From contig NZ_JBIGIA010000012.1 in NCBI RefSeq assembly GCF_043555975.1, positions 1-64,000 of the forward strand: a DNA stretch of 64,000 nucleotides. Reading direction: 5' to 3'. Both the position numbers and the translations under genes were made by a program. The notes beneath the pieces are model-generated. The model was not told the origin of the DNA, searched no databases, and was given only the letters and a program-made list of their open reading frames with translations. This DNA comes from Pelomonas nitida (GTDB taxonomy: Bacteria; Pseudomonadota; Gammaproteobacteria; Burkholderiales; Burkholderiaceae_C). Shown here one piece after another: positions 23,501 through 35,717 of this stretch (position 1 is its first letter; each line of letters opens with the position of its first letter).

Positions 23501-23982
23501 TCGGGGCCGAAGGCGGCCAGCCCGCAGTAGGGCGAGCGCCCGCGCCGGCTGCCCTCCAGGCCGCGCGGGCCGGTGCCGGCCAGCGCCTGCACGGGCGCAA
23601 GGAGGCGGTAACCCTGACGGCGGATGGTCTCGATGTATTGCGGCTGCGTGACGCTGTCGCGCAGCGCGCGGCGCAGCCCGGCGATGACCTTGTGCACCGG
23701 GTTGTCCCCCAGCGCTTCGCCGGGCCAGCAGGCTTGCAGCAGCGCTTCGGCGCTGACCACCTCCCCCGGCCGCCGGCACAGCGCCACGAGCACGGCCATC
23801 ATGCGCGGCTCCAGCGCGACGGTCTCGTCGTCGCGCGACAGCCGCTGCGTGGCGGGGTGCACCGTCCAGTCACCGAGCCGCCAGCGCCCGCCCGGGCCTG
23901 CCGGGGAGGATGTGGCGGGACCGGGAGCGGCCTCTCGGGAACGGCCTTGCCTCGTCAGCGTCGCGGATGCCTCTGTCGTCAT
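20596..23982 (-). CDS. winged-helix / nSTAND-type NTPase / TM / TPR-like regulator
   Basis: This 1128-residue protein has four parts. An OmpR/PhoB-type winged helix lies at about 33-130 (ALEPRMMAVLVALCRRPGEV...YIETIRRQGYRLL). An nSTAND-type NTPase follows from about 145, with a YCGLAAFGPEQADVFFGRDE entry, Walker A GPSGSGKTS near 193-201 and Walker-B-like LLVLDRLEALLLL near 295. One TM helix (WLASAGVAGLALLTALAAM) lies near 612-632. The long helical, Ala/Leu-rich C-terminus has TPR-like repeats (RSELGFALNSLGSIALRRAAWADAERWFQQAL). The topology predicts DNA-binding and NTPase domains in the cytoplasm and the repeats in the periplasm, a one-protein signal transducer like a CadC with an added STAND switch. 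The start at 23982 is supported by AAGG upstream; ATG 24057 is also in frame. Targets are unknown. Confidence 0.85.
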   Translation of the reverse strand: MTTEASATLTRQGRSREAAPGPATSSPAGPGGRWRLGDWTVHPATQRLSRDDETVALEPRMMAVLVALCRRPGEVVSAEALLQACWPGEALGDNPVHKVIAGLRRALRDSVTQPQYIETIRRQGYRLLAPVQALAGTGPRGLEGSRRGRSPYCGLAAFGPEQADVFFGRDEQVTSLHERLLAQWRRGYPQVVLLGPSGSGKTSLVQAGLLPALLAAAGDAAPGAERLATCAAAIVDLGGAGELGLWPALAGTLLDWDVAGTPLLSGWSMESLAPVLQAQPQEVARLIHVGLRGAYPTAIAEPPPPLLVLDRLEALLLLTADDVVRGFLACIDALVRAKAVLLVAICRNDFYARLARHPTLLRDKEHGAHMDLPLPSTAAIAQMIRLPARAGALVFGTDPAGLNRLDDRLCADALNTRDALPLLQYTLQELYLQREAGDELSWAAYAAMGGLEGAIGRRAEAALAELPAQQQAALTRLLPRLVGLPTEDAPPTGRWLPEQDLADDDERALVQALVQSRLLVADQLNGQPGCRVVHEAVLRSWPRVTAWLAQHRATLAMREQLLPWVQRWREGGRANALLLPRGAMLWQAVAAIAEAPQLFGAEVRDCVARSQARLRRLARWRWLASAGVAGLALLTALAAMRNAELATVAADRARQSQRLTSFMLGDLADQLRPIGRLDLLGSVGRQSLAVLGAVPAPEEAPADRLQRAKALIVLAEVEGTRGKGDAPLAQDALAQAQRLLASLRFGGEVPPGDYFKAVGATAFWQGQAAFDQGDHARAAEAMGRYRDACEQWLRAVPGDAGARSELGFALNSLGSIALRRAAWADAERWFQQALQLKLALLAAQPGDVELQDAVASSRTWLGLLARLRGQPRAALALLDASRGAQLAMHEARPGEFVRLHDLGALQVRRAEAQRDLGDHAAAAATMGDATQWLARAAHNDPGNRLWRAELAHAEALRLMMQADAGQRLDAAQLARQLADVRREAEGAAEPLWQETLARLVAVQALQARARGDAPAEFAAWADARGRVARLLAQRPLNWQLNEFLARLTLLGLRLAEPAGTALPPRSAACAQAAAALQPSVSSGQAGLVREAWLAARGCSTAEPPAPRELQALAAGGYRPMTTFASNPH

Positions 23983-24208
23983 GCCAGTTCTGCCTTGCGT
24001 GGGCCCGGGTAGCAACGGACGACAACCGGGGCACGACAGCGACAGCGCGGGCCGCACAGCACCGCCGGCGCACCGGCTCAGGCATCATTCGCCGCCCCCT
24101 CTGCGCCCGCGTTTCCTGCCCCCTGCCTTGGCCAGACGCTCACACGCAACTCGTTGCGTGCCTGTCCACTCCAGCACGGCAGGGTCGGCTCAGGCAGACC
24201 AAAGAAAA

Positions 24209-24238
24209 AACCCGGCGCCGCGTGGAGCGGGCCGGGTT
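24209..24238 (-). terminator. second terminator hairpin after the H1-like gene
   Basis: AACCCGGC (24209-24216) pairs with GCCGGGTT (24231-24238) across a 14-nt loop. On the minus strand it is followed by TTTTTTCTTT. It lies just beyond the stronger hairpin at 24247-24272 and gives tandem termination. Confidence 0.65.
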
Positions 24239-24246
24239 TCGCGGTT

Positions 24247-24272
24247 GAAAAAACGGGCGGCATGCCGCCCGT
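24247..24272 (-). terminator. Rho-independent terminator of the H1-like gene
   Basis: The 20-bp perfect palindrome ACGGGCGGCATGCCGCCCGT (24253-24272) is followed on the minus strand by six T residues (24252-24247). It lies 12 bases after the stop of the H1-like gene at 24285. Confidence 0.88.
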
Positions 24273-24284
24273 TCAGACCAACGC

Positions 24285-24893
24285 TTAGGGCTTGTTGCCG
24301 GTGGGGAAAGGCCACGCGGCTTGCGGGCTCAGCGCCGTCTTGGCGGCAGGAGCGGGCGCAGCAGCGGCAGGCTTGGCAGCAGGGGCAGGCTTGGCAGCGG
24401 CAGCCTTCTTGGGCGCAGCAGCCTTCTTTGCAGCCGGCTTCGCAGAAGCCTTCTTCACGGGCGTCGAAGCAGCCTTCTTGACGGCAACCTTCTTCACGGG
24501 CGTCGAAGCGACCTTCTTGGCCGGAGCGGCCTTCTTCGCCGGAGCAGCAGCCTTCTTCACTGCGGCCTTCTTCACGGGCGTCGCGGCAGCCTTCTTGGCG
24601 ACAGCCTTCTTCACGGGCGTCGCAGCAGCCTTCTTGGCCGGAGCGGCCTTCTTCGCCGGAGCAGCAGCCTTCTTCACGGCGGCCTTCTTCACGGGCGTCG
24701 CAGCAGCCTTCTTGGCCGGAGCGGCCTTCTTCGCCGGAGCGGCAGCCTTCTTCACGACAGCCTTCTTCACGGGCGTCGCGGCGGCCTTCTTGGCCGGAGC
24801 GGCCTTCTTCGCCGGGGCTGCCTTCTTGACAGCGGCCTTCTTCACCGGGGTTGCAGCGGCCTTCTTGGCCGGCGCTTTCTTTGCAGTTGCCAT
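24285..24893 (-). CDS. histone H1-like KKA-repeat DNA-binding protein
   Basis: This 202-residue protein is almost entirely Lys, Ala, Pro, Thr and Val. It consists of repeats of a roughly 13-residue module (ATPVKKAAVKKAA and PAKKAAPAKKAA), mostly arranged as 26-residue units, from residue 14 to about 155. An Ala/Pro-rich tail ends FPTGNKP. Such proteins resemble the C-terminal tail of eukaryotic H1, AlgP of Pseudomonas and BpH1 of Bordetella; they bind and condense DNA without a folded core. The start at 24893 has AGGAGAAAACC directly upstream, better than the ATG at 24911. Two tandem terminators follow. The repeat number is expected to vary between strains through slippage or recombination. 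Confidence 0.9.
   Translation of the reverse strand: MATAKKAPAKKAAATPVKKAAVKKAAPAKKAAPAKKAAATPVKKAVVKKAAAPAKKAAPAKKAAATPVKKAAVKKAAAPAKKAAPAKKAAATPVKKAVAKKAAATPVKKAAVKKAAAPAKKAAPAKKVASTPVKKVAVKKAASTPVKKASAKPAAKKAAAPKKAAAAKPAPAAKPAAAAPAPAAKTALSPQAAWPFPTGNKP
24429..24854 (-). repeat. in-gene tandem repeats, about 39/78-bp periodicity
   Basis: Within the H1-like gene, blocks coding for ATPVKKA(A/V)VKKAAAPAKKAA and close variants recur at about 78-bp spacing, with two shorter 39-bp units interposed. Neighbouring units differ by a few substitutions, so the array is imperfect but recombinogenic. Confidence 0.8.
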
Positions 24894-25102
24894 GGTTTTC
24901 TCCTTGATCAAGTGGAAAAGTCACCGCTCTGTGCGGACCGGTCCGCCCAGATACGGCTATTCACCGTCCGAGAGTCGCTCAGGAGGAACGCCTCGGTACG
25001 GTGAATGGGATCGCCATGCAGCCCCGCCACCTCGAGGGTGTTGATGCGGGTTTCGCTCGGTGACTGCATTGGCCAGGTCTTGATCTTGTTAACGCCGGGA
25101 CG

Positions 25103-26275
25103 TCAGTCCCAGCTCAATGCCCCGCCCGACTGGTACTCGATGACGCGGGTCTCGAAGAAGTTGCGTTCCTTCTTCAAGTCGATCATCTCGCTCATCCACG
25201 GGAACGGGTTCTCTTCGTTCGGGAACAGCGCCTCCAGGCCAATCTGCACGGCACGGCGATTGGCGATGAAGCGCAGGTAGCCCTTGAACATCGATGCGTT
25301 GAGGCCCAACACGCCGCGCGGCATGGTGTCCTCGGCGTAGCGGTATTCCAGTTCGACGGCCTTCAGGAACAGCGCCTTGATCTCCGCCTTGAATTCAGCC
25401 GTCCACAGATGCGGGTTCTCGAGCTTGATCTGGTTGATCAGGTCGATGCCGAAGTTGCAGTGCATGGACTCGTCGCGCAGGATGTACTGGTACTGCTCGG
25501 CCGCACCGGTCATCTTGTTCTGGCGGCCCATCGCCAGGATCTGCGTGAAGCCGACGTAGAAGAACAGGCCTTCCATCAGGCAGGCGAACACGATCAGCGA
25601 CTTCAGCAGCGTCTGGTCGTTCTGCGGCGTGCCGGTCTTGAACTCGGGGTTCATGATCGCGTCGATGAACGGAATCAGGAACTCGTCCTTGTCACGGATG
25701 GACTGAACCTCGTTGTAGGCGTTGAAGATCTCGCCTTCATCCAGGCCCAGCGACTCCACGATGTACTGGTAGGCGTGCGTGTGGATGGCCTCTTCGAAGG
25801 CCTGGCGCAGCAGGAACTGGCGGGCCTCCGGCGCCGTGATGTGGCGATAGGTGCCCAGCACGATGTTGTTGGCGGCCAGCGAGTCGGCCGTGACGAAGAA
25901 GCCGAGGTTGCGCTTGATGATGCGGCGCTCGTCGTCCGTCAGACCGTTGGGGTCCTTCCAGAGCGCGATGTCGCGGCTCATGTTCACTTCCTGCGGCATC
26001 CAGTGGTTGGCGCAGGTGGCGAGGTACTTTTCCCACGCCCACTTGTACTTGAACGGCACCAGCTGGTTGACGTCGGTCTGGCCGTTGATGATGCGCTTGT
26101 CGGCGACGCGCACGCGACGCGCGGTCGCCGATTCACCAGACAGTTGGGGAGCGGGAGTCGAGACGCTGGCGGCTTCGCGCGAGGCCATCGTGGATGGCGT
26201 CGCCGAAGGCATGGCTGCGAGGGGCTTCGCAGCAGAGTTATCAGTGGACTTCAGGTCTTCGTCCCAATCCAGCAT
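25103..26275 (-). CDS. nrdB: ribonucleoside-diphosphate reductase, beta subunit (class Ia)
   Basis: This 390-residue protein is the radical-generating subunit of aerobic ribonucleotide reductase and holds the di-iron/tyrosyl-radical cofactor. Visible signatures include the iron ligand helix RQAFEEAIHTHAYQYIVESL (E-E..H), the later segments RDESMHCNFGIDLINQI and ELEYRYAEDTM, and a C-terminal tail ending NFFETRVIEYQSGGALSWD, the peptide that docks onto NrdA. The first 75 residues are a variable, low-complexity extension (KPLAAMPSATPSTMASREAA) absent from E. coli NrdB (376 aa). It lies 157 bp downstream of nrdA on the same strand, with two hairpins between. Confidence 0.95.
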   Translation of the reverse strand: MLDWDEDLKSTDNSAAKPLAAMPSATPSTMASREAASVSTPAPQLSGESATARRVRVADKRIINGQTDVNQLVPFKYKWAWEKYLATCANHWMPQEVNMSRDIALWKDPNGLTDDERRIIKRNLGFFVTADSLAANNIVLGTYRHITAPEARQFLLRQAFEEAIHTHAYQYIVESLGLDEGEIFNAYNEVQSIRDKDEFLIPFIDAIMNPEFKTGTPQNDQTLLKSLIVFACLMEGLFFYVGFTQILAMGRQNKMTGAAEQYQYILRDESMHCNFGIDLINQIKLENPHLWTAEFKAEIKALFLKAVELEYRYAEDTMPRGVLGLNASMFKGYLRFIANRRAVQIGLEALFPNEENPFPWMSEMIDLKKERNFFETRVIEYQSGGALSWD

Positions 26276-26354
26276 GGTGAGCTTCCTATCACTTCGAATT
26301 ATCGGCAGTGCTTGCGCAAATCAACAAGAACTAGCACAGGCTATTTGCATCAAT

Positions 26355-26374
26355 CACGCAAAGTTTGTTGCGTG
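26355..26374. promoter_or_regulatory. palindrome in the nrdA-nrdB gap
   Basis: CACGCAA and TTGCGTG form an exact 7-bp inverted repeat around AGTTTG, 80 bp before the nrdB start. It could be an operator or part of an mRNA structure. The binding protein is unknown. Confidence 0.4.
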
Positions 26375-26392
26375 AGGGCATCGAAAACCGGC

Positions 26393-26422
26393 GGCATCCA
26401 CTTGTCTATACAAGCAGATGCC
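26393..26422 (-). terminator. stem-loop just after nrdA
   Basis: GGCATC pairs with GATGCC, and inside it CTTGT pairs with ACAAG around a CTAT loop, interrupted by two CA/CA mismatches. It starts 10 bases after the nrdA stop. On the minus strand GCCGGTTTTC follows, too poor in T for a strong terminator, so partial attenuation before nrdB or mRNA stabilisation are alternatives. Confidence 0.45.
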
Positions 26423-26432
26423 ACCGTTCCGA

Positions 26433-29348
<2,916 letters not shown>

Positions 29349-29578
29349 GAGGGGATCCTTTATCGAGAAATGACGGGCAAATGCGCGGCGGCAACCCACA
29401 AGAGGGTTGGCGCATCGGGGTGAGCTGGGTTGGAGGGAGTTCGTCCCCGCCGGGCCATCGCCAGGCCGGCATTCCGGCTGGACCCTCGACAGCAAGGCCG
29501 CGGTGGCCTTGCCACTGCGCACTGCGATTCCGAGGAGATGGTCATGGGGTCGACTGGGTCAGCAGGATATCACGAAGG

Positions 29579-29625
29579 ACACTATATCTATGGCCCCGCC
29601 GCCCCTCAAGCACTACCGCTAGTGT
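29579..29625 (-). promoter_or_regulatory. nrdA promoter with two NrdR boxes
   Basis: Read on the minus strand, a -35 TTGAGG (29609-29604), a 17-bp spacer and a -10 TATAGT (29586-29581) form a good sigma-70 promoter. Box 1, ACACTATATCTATGGC (29579-29594, plus strand), overlaps the -10. Box 2, ACACTAGCGGTAGTGC (29625-29610, minus strand), lies just upstream of the -35. The box-to-box distance is 31 bp, the canonical NrdR spacing (about three helix turns). NrdR is an ATP/dATP-sensing repressor of ribonucleotide reductase genes; its gene is not in this window. Confidence 0.82.
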
Positions 29626-29839
29626 CACCACATCATCTATGGGTTGCCACAAAAACAAGCACACCACCGCGTACAGCACGATCGCATCGGGGTTCCTCAT
29701 CACGACCCCGCATCCACACTGGGCTGGCGGGCCGAAACGCTCGCCAGGCCGCATCGATGCTGCATTTCCGGCGCGGGCCCGCAACCGCATTTGCAGGTCG
29801 CCCAGGATTCAAGCCGGGCAAATCCCGAGGTCGATGTCT

Positions 29840-31290
<1,451 letters not shown>

Positions 31291-31294
<4 letters not shown>

Positions 31295-33003
31295 GAAAAG
31301 CTCGGTAGAGCAGCGCCCGGCATGCGCAGGCGCACGCTGAATTCATTGGCCGCGCCGTCGGCGGCGCGGCGGTAGTCGATGCGTCCGCCGTGGCGCTCGC
31401 ACAGCTCACGGCAAATATAGAGGCCCAGGCCGGAGCCGCGGCTGCGCGTCGAGAAGAAGGGCTCGAACAGATGGCGCTCGACATCCGGCGGCACGGGCGC
31501 CCCGGCGCTGCGAACCACCAGAACAAGCACATCGCCGTCGCGCGCCAGCCGCACGCGCACGGCGCCAACGCCGTCGTCGGCATGGCGCAGCGCGTTGTCC
31601 AGCAGGTTGACCAGCACGCGGCGCAGGTGCTCGGCGTCGAACAGGCCCGGCATGCCCGGCAGGTCGATCTGCAGCTGAAAGCGGCTCCTGGCGCCGAGCT
31701 GCAGGCCGTTGACACCGGCCCAGTCCACGCAGGTCTCGTGCACCAGCTCGCTGACATCCAGCACCTGCGTGTCGGGCTGCACGCCGGGCGCGACCTCGGT
31801 CACGTCGTCCACCAGTCGCTTGAGGCGTTGCACGTTGGACGCGACCATGCGGGTCAGCGGCTCGGCGCGCATGCCGGCCACATCCTCGGCGATCAGCGCG
31901 TTCGCCTGGGCGATGGCGGCCAGCGGATTGCGGATCTCGTGCGCAATGCCCGCCGACACACGCCCCATCGCCGCGAGCTTTTCCTGCCGCGTACGCGCGA
32001 GCAGATCGCGGTTGTCCTCCAGGAAGATCACGCACAACTCCTCGCTGCCGCCGCGCTGCCGCGTGAAGCGAAGCCGCAGCCGCAGGCTGCGCGACGCCCC
32101 GCCTTCCATGGGCATCGAGACATCCATCTCCGTGCGGTTGCCCAGGATGTAGGCCTCTTCCAGTGCCTGCACCAACGGCAGCCAGTCGGCGCGCTCGCGC
32201 AGCTGCCAGCTCAGCGCGCCATCGGCGGCCCCCAACAGCACGCGGGCCGCCGGGTTCATCGCGCGCACGCGGCCGCGCCGATCCACCACGAGCACGCCCT
32301 CCTGCATCTCGTCGATGACGAGGCGGCTCAACAGCTCCTGCTGGCGCGCCAGCGCCATGCTGCCGCGCGCCGCCTTCTCCTCGCGGGCCAGGCGCGCACT
32401 CAACTCACTGGCCAGCAGGCTCACGGCAAACAACCCGCCACCCACCAGACCGGCCTGCGTCGTCTTCAAGCCCACGTCGACTCCCAGCAGCAGCGACCAG
32501 GCGGCCGCGGCCAACATCCCCAGCGTCGCGATGGCTGCAGTCGCCAGTGCCAGCCGGCGCGGGCACAGCACGGCCGACATCAGCACGGGCAGCACAAACA
32601 GCGCGCCGTAATTGACGCCGCTCGGGTCCTGCGCGTGCAGGACGCCGAACAACACCAGATCGACCCCGATGGCCAGCCACCAGTGCACGCTGCTGATACG
32701 GGCCAGGTTGCGCGCCGAGGCACCGCGCCTGAGTTGCGGCACCAGCCACAGCGCGACCGCCATGGCGGCGTAGGCCAAGCTCAACAGCAGCGTCGACCTC
32801 GCCGGCGGCGCCGACAGCAGCGTCGCGACGAACTGCGCCCCCAGCAACGCCAGCCCCAGGGCTGCACGCGCCGCGAGGAACGCTCGGTAAAGCCGCTCGA
32901 AGGCCGCGCTACCCGCCTCAGCCGGCTCGGGCGGCGGCGCCTCGATGAACCAATGGCCGCGGATGGACACACCCTCCAGGCCCGGCGGCAGCGTGGACTC
33001 CAT
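31291..33003 (-). CDS. pilS: sensor histidine kinase PilS
   Basis: This 570-residue kinase has about six hydrophobic segments between residues 40 and 205, a PAS-like segment (LVIDEMQEGVLVVDRRGRVRAMNPAARVLLG, about 230), a HisKA helix with the phospho-acceptor in AGIAHEIRNPLAAI (about 355) and a HATPase domain (LVNLLDNALRHAD, GSGLGLYICRELCERHGG). This layout is that of PilS, the polar membrane sensor that senses pilin levels and phosphorylates PilR. The start at 33003 is chosen over upstream in-frame codons because it leaves a normal-length cytoplasmic N-terminus and has GGTGAGG immediately before it. It lies between PP0621-type and pilR genes. Confidence 0.9.
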
Positions 33004-33055
33004 CCTCACCACAGCGCCTCCCGCACGGCCGCCTGCGCCCACCACGCGACGAGAT

Positions 33056-33301
33056 TCAAGCCTGCCCCTGACGCGCCTCGAAACGCTTTCGATGCTCGGC
33101 GCCGCAGAACGCGCCGCCCTTGCCCGGCAGCGCCTCGTCGGCAGGCAGGTGCATGCCGCACTCGGCACAGCTCACCATCGTTTTCGGCGCAGCGGGCCGC
33201 TGCGGCCGATCACCCTGCCCGGGCTCGTCGCGCCGGCCGCGCCGGGCGCCGATCATGAAAAACACGAATGCCAGCAGGGCCAGCAGCAACAGGTACTTCA
33301 T
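33056..33301 (-). CDS. PP0621-family small membrane-anchored zinc-ribbon-like protein
   Basis: This 81-residue protein has one N-terminal TM helix (MKYLLLLALLAFVFFMIGAR), a basic/Pro-rich linker, and a C-terminal CAEC..H...C...H-type metal-binding core (SCAECGMHLPADEALPGKGGAFCGAEHRKRF). It matches small proteins of the PP0621 family that sit next to pilS in beta- and gammaproteobacteria. Its function is unknown. It overlaps the end of the ccsA gene by ATGA, and pilS starts 52 bp downstream. Confidence 0.82.
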   Translation of the reverse strand: MKYLLLLALLAFVFFMIGARRGRRDEPGQGDRPQRPAAPKTMVSCAECGMHLPADEALPGKGGAFCGAEHRKRFEARQGQA

Positions 33302-34176
33302 GCCGGGCCTCCACCGCGCTGCAACACCACTTCCAACACAAAACGCGAACCCGCATACGACAGCAGCAGCAAGGCCGCGCCGGCATACAGCCAGCGTGTC
33401 GCCCGCCTGCCGCGCCAGCCATAGACGCGCCGGCCCACCAACAGCCCCGTCAGCACCAGCCAACCCAGCACGGCCAGCAGATTCTTGTGATCCCAATGCC
33501 ACTGCGGCGTGAACCACCAGCCCAGCACAATCGCCAGCGACAACACGCCAACACCGGCTGCGACGAACTGGAAGGTCAGCCGCTCGAGCTGCAGCAGCGG
33601 CATGCCACCCGCCCCCGCCTGCCGGTGGCGCAAGCGGGCTTCCGCACGGTTGGTCAGCGCGGCATGCAGCACAGCCACACCGAACAAGCCGTAGGACGCC
33701 AGCCCCAGCACCCAGTGCAGCGGCGCCCAGGGCGACGCCGCCATCGGGCGGCTCTCTCCCGGGAAACACCAGGCCAGCATCACCGCCGCTGCTGCCAGCC
33801 ACGCCAGCACGCGGCGCACACTGTGCAGCGGCAGGAAGCGGCTCTCGACGAGATAGACCGTCAACACCAGCCAGATGGTCATCGACAGCGCCGGCGCGAA
33901 CCCGAAGCGGGCACCCGGCGTCGCCAGGCCGAAACCACTGATATCTATATAGAGGGCGATGAACTGGGCCGTCCAGGCCAGCGCCATGGGCGGCACCGAG
34001 CGCAGCGGCGGACGCAACGCGGCGTCCGCCGACTGGCCCTCAGAGGCCCGCGCGCGCAGCAAGCCGACCCAGACATAACCCAGCAATGCCAGGCCACTGG
34101 CCACGGCCAGCGCAAGGCCCGGCCCGATGGCTGGGGCCGCAGCGACGTTCCCCAGGGGAGCGGGCGATAAACTCAT
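33298..34176 (-). CDS. ccsA: CcsA/YpjD-type cytochrome c assembly membrane protein
   Basis: This 292-residue protein has about eight hydrophobic segments and the family's features: conserved His residues and the tail WGWWFTPQWHWDHKNLLAVLGWLVL (about 220-245). These place it in the CcsA/HemX-like (YpjD) family implicated in handling haem for cytochrome c maturation. It is shorter than the full CcsA of system II and lacks an obvious WWD-rich domain, so the YpjD-like assignment is safer than a proven role in haem export. It starts 56 bp from the divergent ffh gene and is first in the ccsA-PP0621-pilS-pilR operon. Confidence 0.83.
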   Translation of the reverse strand: MSLSPAPLGNVAAAPAIGPGLALAVASGLALLGYVWVGLLRARASEGQSADAALRPPLRSVPPMALAWTAQFIALYIDISGFGLATPGARFGFAPALSMTIWLVLTVYLVESRFLPLHSVRRVLAWLAAAAVMLAWCFPGESRPMAASPWAPLHWVLGLASYGLFGVAVLHAALTNRAEARLRHRQAGAGGMPLLQLERLTFQFVAAGVGVLSLAIVLGWWFTPQWHWDHKNLLAVLGWLVLTGLLVGRRVYGWRGRRATRWLYAGAALLLLSYAGSRFVLEVVLQRGGGPA

Positions 34177-34232
34177 GGACGCAGTGTACTTTTGGCCCGC
34201 GGCCGTTTCCGGCGCTCGCCCCATCTCCATCC

Positions 34233-35606
34233 ATGGCATCCAACCTCACCGACCGCCTGAGTCGCCTCGTCAAGACGATGCGCGGCCAGGCCCGCATCAC
34301 CGAAAGCAACGTCCAGGACATGCTGCGCGAGGTGCGCATGGCGCTGCTCGAAGCCGACGTGGCCCTGCCGGTGGTGCGCGACTTCATCGCCCGCGTGAAG
34401 GAGAAGGCGCTGGGCCAGGAAGTGGTCGGGTCGCTGAACCCGGGCCAGGTGCTGGTCTCGGTCGTCCACAAGGAACTCGCCGCGACCATGGGTGAAGGCG
34501 TAGCCGACATCAACCTGGCCGCCCAGCCGCCGGCCGTCATCCTGATGGCGGGCCTGCAGGGCGCCGGCAAGACGACGACGACGGCCAAGCTCACCAAGCA
34601 CCTGATCGAGAAGCGCAAGAAGAAGGTGCTGACGGTCTCGGCCGACGTCTACCGCCCCGCCGCCATCGAGCAGCTGAAGACCGTCACCAAGCAGGCTGGC
34701 GGCGAATGGTTCCCTTCAGAACCGAACCAGAAGCCACGCGACATCGCGCTGGCCGCGCTGGACCACGCCAAGCGCCACTACTTCGACGTGCTGCTGGTCG
34801 ACACGGCCGGCCGCCTGGCGATTGATGAGGCCTTGATGGCCGAGATCAAGGAGTTGCACGCAACGCTGAACCCGGTAGAGACGCTGTTCGTCGTCGACGC
34901 CATGCAGGGCCAGGACGCGATCAACACCGCCAAGGCCTTCAAGGAAGCGCTGCCCCTGACCGGCGTCATCCTGACCAAGCTGGACGGCGACTCGCGCGGC
35001 GGCGCGGCACTGTCGGTGCGCCAGATCACCGGCGCGCCCATCAAGTTCGCCGGCGTGTCCGAGAAGATCGACGGCCTGGAGGTGTTCGATGCCGAACGCC
35101 ACGCCGGACGTGTGCTGGGCATGGGCGACATCGTGGCCCTCGTCGAGCAGGTCACGCAGAGCGTGGACCTCGCCGACGCGCAGGCCTTCGCGCAGAAGCT
35201 CAAGGACGGCAGCGGCTTCGACCTGAACGACTTCCTGCAGCAGATCGCGCAGATGAAGAAGATGGGCGGCCTGGGCGGCCTGATGGACAAGCTGCCGCAG
35301 AACATGATGGGCAACAAGCAGCCCGGTCAGGCTGACATGGACCGCGCCGAGCGCGACATGAAGCGCATGGAAGGCATCTTGCGCGCCATGACGGCCAAGG
35401 AGCGCGCCCAACCCACCCTGCTGATGGACGGCAAGAGCAAGGCCAGCCGCAAGAAGCGCATCGCGCAAGGCGCCGGCGTGCAGATCCAGGAGGTCAACCG
35501 GTTGCTGAACCAGTTCGACCAGATGCAGCAGATGATGAAGAAGATGAAGGGCGGCGGCCTCATGAAGATGATGAAGCGCCTGGGTGGCATGAAGGGCCTC
35601 ATGTAA
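34233..35606 (+). CDS. ffh: signal recognition particle GTPase Ffh
   Basis: This 457-residue protein binds 4.5S RNA and signal sequences of nascent inner-membrane proteins. It shows an N-terminal four-helix bundle (about 1-85), a GTPase domain with G1 GLQGAGKTTTTAKL (about 105), DVYRPAAIEQL, DTAGRLAIDE and TKLDGDSRGG, and a Met-rich M domain (about 300-457) ending in repeated MMKKMKGGGLMKMMKRLGG. The start at 34233 gives the standard MASNLTDRLSRLVKTMRGQ beginning. The 4.5S RNA gene is not in this window. Its receptor gene ftsY lies only 740 bp beyond its stop, in the opposite orientation. Confidence 0.96.
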   Translation: MASNLTDRLSRLVKTMRGQARITESNVQDMLREVRMALLEADVALPVVRDFIARVKEKALGQEVVGSLNPGQVLVSVVHKELAATMGEGVADINLAAQPPAVILMAGLQGAGKTTTTAKLTKHLIEKRKKKVLTVSADVYRPAAIEQLKTVTKQAGGEWFPSEPNQKPRDIALAALDHAKRHYFDVLLVDTAGRLAIDEALMAEIKELHATLNPVETLFVVDAMQGQDAINTAKAFKEALPLTGVILTKLDGDSRGGAALSVRQITGAPIKFAGVSEKIDGLEVFDAERHAGRVLGMGDIVALVEQVTQSVDLADAQAFAQKLKDGSGFDLNDFLQQIAQMKKMGGLGGLMDKLPQNMMGNKQPGQADMDRAERDMKRMEGILRAMTAKERAQPTLLMDGKSKASRKKRIAQGAGVQIQEVNRLLNQFDQMQQMMKKMKGGGLMKMMKRLGGMKGLM

Positions 35607-35717
35607 CTGCCACGTGTCACGGCGGATGACCGCCACACATGTGCACACACCTGCCCCCACGCTTGAAGGATAAGCCGACGTGCGCAAAGCGCTCGCAGGC
35701 CGTTAGTGTCGCCCGCT

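Noticed and set aside
24429..24854. Regularly spaced repeats suggesting a CRISPR array
   Set aside because: The repeats are in frame, code for KKA modules and have no unique spacers; they belong to the H1-like gene.
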